Assembly (NCBI RefSeq): GCF_000019665.1
Contig: NC_010794.1
Location: 1,612,001-1,676,000 of the forward strand
Origin: Methylacidiphilum infernorum V4
Lineage (GTDB): Bacteria; Verrucomicrobiota; Verrucomicrobiia; Methylacidiphilales; Methylacidiphilaceae
Length of the DNA: 64,000 nt
Reading direction: 5' to 3'
In this document: piece after piece, positions 61,049 to 64,000 of the stretch
Position numbering within the stretch: the stretch's first letter is position 1
Layout: every line of letters starts with the position of its first letter
Made by a program: the position numbers and the translations under genes
The notes under the pieces: generated by a model
Database searches by the model: none
What the model was told of the DNA's origin: nothing
What the model saw: the letters and a program-made list of their open reading frames with translations, nothing else

Positions 61049-62155
61049 TCATCCCGAGAGCCCATGAAAAGCATGATGATAATAAGCGGCACAGGCCCCT
61101 TCGGAAGAAACCATTAACGCTCCTACGGGATGTTCCGGAGTGCAGTAAGTACCAAAAAGCTTGCATTGAAAAGGCTTTAATACTCCCTTAAGAACTTCTC
61201 CACACTGGGAAGCCTTAGGATCAGAGACCGAAATACCCCTGAATGCATAACGCTTTTCGGCATCCCAATCCTGAAATTCCTGCTTTATTCTTAGAGCCGA
61301 GCGAGCAATAAATCCAAGTCCCCTCCATTCGAAATAAGGACGCAGTTCAAAGACTTCAGCCATAAGCCTTAGCGCCGCCGTATTCCCGTTCCAAGGGACA
61401 ACACGATTATACTGGTTTTCGACTTGAGCTTTACCCCGGTTCAGTTGCCGGAGTATCCTTAAAATCGACTCCAGGATGTCCAATGGTTCAAACCCTGAGA
61501 TAACAATGGGTTTCCCATACTCTTTTGAGACAAACTCATAAGGCCTACAACCGATTATCGTAGAAACATGGCCCGGGCCAATAAATCCATCCAATCTCAT
61601 ATCCGGAGATTCTAGAATCGCTCGGATGGCAGGAATGATCAGCACATGATTACAGAACACGGAAAAATTTTGGACACGGTGTTGTTTCGCCTTAAGAATA
61701 GTCAAAGCGGTAGCCGGGGCCGTCGTTTCAAAGCCGATGGCAAAAAAAAGAACCTCTCTTTGGGGATTATCCATGGCGATTTTTAAGCTATCCAGGGGTG
61801 AATACACCATCCGGACCTCTACTCCCTTGGCTTTAGCTTCCAGGGGGCTTCCGTTTTGGCCCGGCACCCGCATCATGTCCCCAAAACAGCTAAATAGGAG
61901 ATTTTTTTCTCGGGCAACATCTAAACACTCATCGACCCTTCCCATGGGTAAAACGCAAACGGGACAACCCGGTCCGTGGATCAATTCTACATTAGGGGGA
62001 AGAAGATCATGGAGACCAAATCGGTAGATAGAATAGGTATGTCCTCCACAGACTTCCATGATCCGGTAACAGCGTTGGGGATCGGCATAGTGCAGTATCT
62101 CCTTGGAAAGATTCTTGATGAGTAGGCCGTCTCGAAATTCGTCAACAAATTGCAT
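61049..62155 (-). CDS. hypD: hydrogenase formation protein HypD
   Basis: A 4Fe-4S scaffold on which, with HypC, the Fe(CN)2CO unit is built. It has EVCGGHTYSIYR with C36, then HGPGCPVCVLP with C64 and C67, FSCFGDMMRVPG and FFAIGFETTAPATA. The C-terminal FGTYCTPEHPVGALMVSSEGACAAYYHH carries the cluster-side cysteines. It has 368 residues. It lies between hypC (43 bases upstream) and hypE (29 bases downstream). Confidence 0.97.
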   Translation of the reverse strand: MQFVDEFRDGLLIKNLSKEILHYADPQRCYRIMEVCGGHTYSIYRFGLHDLLPPNVELIHGPGCPVCVLPMGRVDECLDVAREKNLLFSCFGDMMRVPGQNGSPLEAKAKGVEVRMVYSPLDSLKIAMDNPQREVLFFAIGFETTAPATALTILKAKQHRVQNFSVFCNHVLIIPAIRAILESPDMRLDGFIGPGHVSTIIGCRPYEFVSKEYGKPIVISGFEPLDILESILRILRQLNRGKAQVENQYNRVVPWNGNTAALRLMAEVFELRPYFEWRGLGFIARSALRIKQEFQDWDAEKRYAFRGISVSDPKASQCGEVLKGVLKPFQCKLFGTYCTPEHPVGALMVSSEGACAAYYHHAFHGLSG

Positions 62156-62198
62156 CGGTAGGGATTCCCGTCAAAAAGCCGTTCTCGATAAACATCCT

Positions 62199-62489
62199 TT
62201 ACTCTTCTTCGCCGAATCGATATCCCTCTAATTCTTGGAGGGCTTGTTGTTGTTCTCCAAGTATTGCAAGCATCTGGAGTTGTTCCCTTGCTTCAGACTC
62301 CGAGATTTTTGCCAAGGCAAACCCGACATGAACCAACACCCAATCCCCAGGATGTATGCCCTCCTCTTGAATAAGTTCAATATTGATCTTTCGCCTGACC
62401 GAGGAAACCTCGACAACGGCAAAATGCATGAAAGGATTTTCTCCTAAATTTAAAACTTCAACTATTTTACCGGGAATAGCCAGGCACAT
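62199..62489 (-). CDS. hypC: hydrogenase assembly chaperone HypC/HupF
   Basis: A small chaperone that carries the iron unit from HypD to the hydrogenase large subunit. The Met-Cys start (MCLAIPGKIVEV) gives the essential Cys2. GDWVLVHVGFALAKISESEA is the family OB-fold core. It has 96 residues. A Gln/Leu-rich C-terminal helix is slightly longer than in E. coli HypC. It lies 36 bases after hypF and 43 before hypD. Confidence 0.95.
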   Translation of the reverse strand: MCLAIPGKIVEVLNLGENPFMHFAVVEVSSVRRKINIELIQEEGIHPGDWVLVHVGFALAKISESEAREQLQMLAILGEQQQALQELEGYRFGEEE

Positions 62490-62525
62490 TTTTATTTAAA
62501 AGCCTATTGTGCTTTTCGCTGGCTG

Positions 62526-64000
62526 TCAATGATTCGATTCCATCCTGGGAATTTGAGGGTCAATTTCCCGCCCCTCCTTCCCATAAAGGGCTCCTATTAA
62601 TTGGCCAAAGCTTATATTTTCATCGTTAGGAGAGATCTCGTCATGGAAAAAAAGATCAAACCTACCTGCCCACTGCAAATAAAGGAGATCAACAAGCAAG
62701 CTATTTTGGAACACTCCCCCCGAGAAAGCGATCTTCCTTGCCCCGGTATTTTCAGCCAATTTCCCGATGAGTTTTGATAACCAAAAATGGAACCCTAGGG
62801 ATATTTCCTCCTTGGGTATTTCCTCTACAATGGACTTCTCTATAGATTTCAAAAGATTTTCCAATGAAATGGGCCGGCGCAAGGGTGCCTTTTCGTCAAA
62901 CCAACGGAGAGGAATTTTTTCTAAATCGCTTAAAGATTGCACGGAGCTTGATGCCAGTCTTTGAAGGGCAATTGCCGCTTCACCTTCAAAGGAGGCTCGA
63001 TCACATAGACCGAGCAAAGAGGCCAGGGCATCGAAAAGCCTACCGACACTACAACAAGCCCAATATTTCTTTCTATCGAGAAGAGCCCGGTAAGTTTTCC
63101 ACTCCCAAGGGTTAAACTTTGGTTTTAAAAAATCTTCAACAATCTTTCTTTCTTTCCGGAATATTCCAAGAGCCGAGATCCTAGGCTCCCTTACGGCTTT
63201 ATCTCCCAAAAGAAGAGGAAAATACTCAAAATGGTTCACCCTTTCCATTCTCCCTTTATAATAGAGGAAGAATTCTCCCCCCCACACCGCTCCATCTTCA
63301 CCGTATCCGGTTCCATCCCATATTACCCCAAGAACGGGCTCTTCTAGTCCTAGGAGTTTTTTTTCGGCGAGTATCGCCCAGAAATGAGCTTTATGATGCT
63401 GAAAATAGATTCTCTCGATGTTCTTTTCTTCAGACATCGCCTCACCAATAAGGCGGGAACGGTAAAGAGGGTGAAGGTCCAAGATTATCTTCTGGGGTTT
63501 GAACCCCCAAAGGTTAAAAAAATGAGATAGAGTTTTTTTGAAATTTTCTTCAGCTTCAAAACAGTCCAGATCTCCTAAATATTGGGAAAGAAAGATGTTC
63601 CCTTCATGGCAAAAACAAACAGTCGATTTTTTCTCGGCGCCCAAGGCTAAGTAACACTCCCCCTTAGGAACCCTTAAGGAAGCATTCAAGAAAGGAGCAA
63701 AAGAACGGCTTCTTCTCAAAAAAATGGTTTGTTTGAAAAAAAAAGAAACCCGAATCACCGAATCGTCTTGAGGAACCACGATGTCCCTGTTATGCGTCAA
63801 GACCTTGTCAAAGACATGCCCAAGTTTCAAAAAAAGCATTCCTTCTTCAAAAACAATGGGCAAGCCCGATATGTTCGCACTCGTGGCTACCAGTGGCCTT
63901 TTCAGGTAGTCGAGCAAAAGAATATGCAGGGGAGTATAAGGGAGCATGATCCCAAGGGTGTCTTGCGCAGGAGCCACAAGATCGGCTATGGGACTTTGCG
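62526..64000 (-). CDS. hypF: carbamoyltransferase HypF, partial (5-prime end outside)
   Basis: Transfers a carbamoyl group from carbamoyl phosphate to the Cys of HypE via carbamoyl-AMP. The reading frame is open to the window edge. What is visible begins inside the YrdC-like domain (APAQDTLGIMLPYTPLH, RPLVATSANISGLP), then continues with the Kae1-like domain: YFQHHKAHFWA, then GVIWDGTGYGEDGAVWGGEF and FSGGVFQNSLLVD. The acylphosphatase and zinc-finger domains lie outside. About 490 of ~770 residues are present. It is followed by hypC-hypD-hypE. hypA and hypB are not seen. Confidence 0.95.
   Translation of the reverse strand, partial: QSPIADLVAPAQDTLGIMLPYTPLHILLLDYLKRPLVATSANISGLPIVFEEGMLFLKLGHVFDKVLTHNRDIVVPQDDSVIRVSFFFKQTIFLRRSRSFAPFLNASLRVPKGECYLALGAEKKSTVCFCHEGNIFLSQYLGDLDCFEAEENFKKTLSHFFNLWGFKPQKIILDLHPLYRSRLIGEAMSEEKNIERIYFQHHKAHFWAILAEKKLLGLEEPVLGVIWDGTGYGEDGAVWGGEFFLYYKGRMERVNHFEYFPLLLGDKAVREPRISALGIFRKERKIVEDFLKPKFNPWEWKTYRALLDRKKYWACCSVGRLFDALASLLGLCDRASFEGEAAIALQRLASSSVQSLSDLEKIPLRWFDEKAPLRRPISLENLLKSIEKSIVEEIPKEEISLGFHFWLSKLIGKLAENTGARKIAFSGGVFQNSLLVDLLYLQWAGRFDLFFHDEISPNDENISFGQLIGALYGKEGREIDPQIPRMESNH

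Noticed and set aside
1-64000. CRISPR arrays, insertion sequences, prophage or integron structures
   Set aside because: No regularly spaced repeats, transposase genes or phage structural genes were seen. The holin-like protein at 58208 and the XerC-type recombinase at 12374 fit chromosomal roles.

Overview
The window reads as chromosomal DNA of a Gram-negative bacterium of moderate GC content with densely packed genes. The outer-membrane traits are Kdo transferase, TonB-ExbB-ExbD, an Slp lipoprotein and an RND efflux pump. The gene mix resembles what I remember of the verrucomicrobial methanotrophs (Methylacidiphilum group): PEP carboxylase, nickel-hydrogenase maturation genes, an SCO/DUF420/ABC cluster, GlgA and frequent TTG/GTG starts. 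No methane-oxidation gene lies in the window, so this placement is an inference of moderate strength. I see no insertion sequence, prophage, rRNA or CRISPR array, and only one tRNA (Asp, GTC). || Layout, left part. 1-5.2 kb: infA, two metallo-beta-lactamase-fold proteins flanking tRNA-Asp, a GC-rich structured leader, purD and htpX. 5.3-13.3 kb, all on the minus strand: a succinate-semialdehyde-type dehydrogenase, an exported protein with an internal duplication, an ABC/SCO/DUF420 set probably serving copper-oxidase assembly, waaA and xerC. 13.5-20.5 kb: ppc (+), then the branched-chain amino acid operon ilvN-ilvC-leuA (-) preceded by acyP. 20.9-27.8 kb: a GH3 hexosaminidase and an Aas-like acyl-activating enzyme (+), then the phoH-pgpH-ybeY-recO operon (-). 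28-36.5 kb: glgA, an FMN reductase, alanine dehydrogenase, a lipoate ligase-family protein, a dienelactone-hydrolase-like protein without its catalytic residues, glutamate dehydrogenase and trpE-trpG. || Layout, right part. 36.7-43.6 kb: exbB-exbD-tonB, a HAD phosphatase, a glycosyltransferase with two methyltransferases, and an MscS channel. 43.7-48.8 kb: an slp-type lipoprotein divergent from an RND pump and its adaptor, with a 16-bp palindrome between them. 48.9-58.6 kb: a mixed accessory stretch with methyltransferases, a Rieske oxygenase, an orphan ParA-like ATPase with 15-bp direct repeats upstream, an ECF sigma factor with a small partner, an APC permease, a GNAT enzyme and a YqjD/YqjE-like pair. 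58.8-64.0 kb: the hydrogenase maturation operon hypF(partial)-hypC-hypD-hypE followed by a tandem-SIS protein. || How the genes work together. Alanine dehydrogenase, glutamate dehydrogenase, ilvNC/leuA and trpEG cover nitrogen entry and amino acid synthesis. PEP carboxylase and GlgA handle anaplerosis and carbon storage. The hyp operon builds the Fe(CN)2CO centre of NiFe hydrogenases whose structural genes lie elsewhere. The most interesting candidates are the hyp-linked tandem-SIS protein, whose two halves have lost different parts of the GmhA-type active site, the ParA-like gene with phased direct repeats, and a group of enzyme-fold proteins missing catalytic residues (MBL, DLH, PlsC domain).
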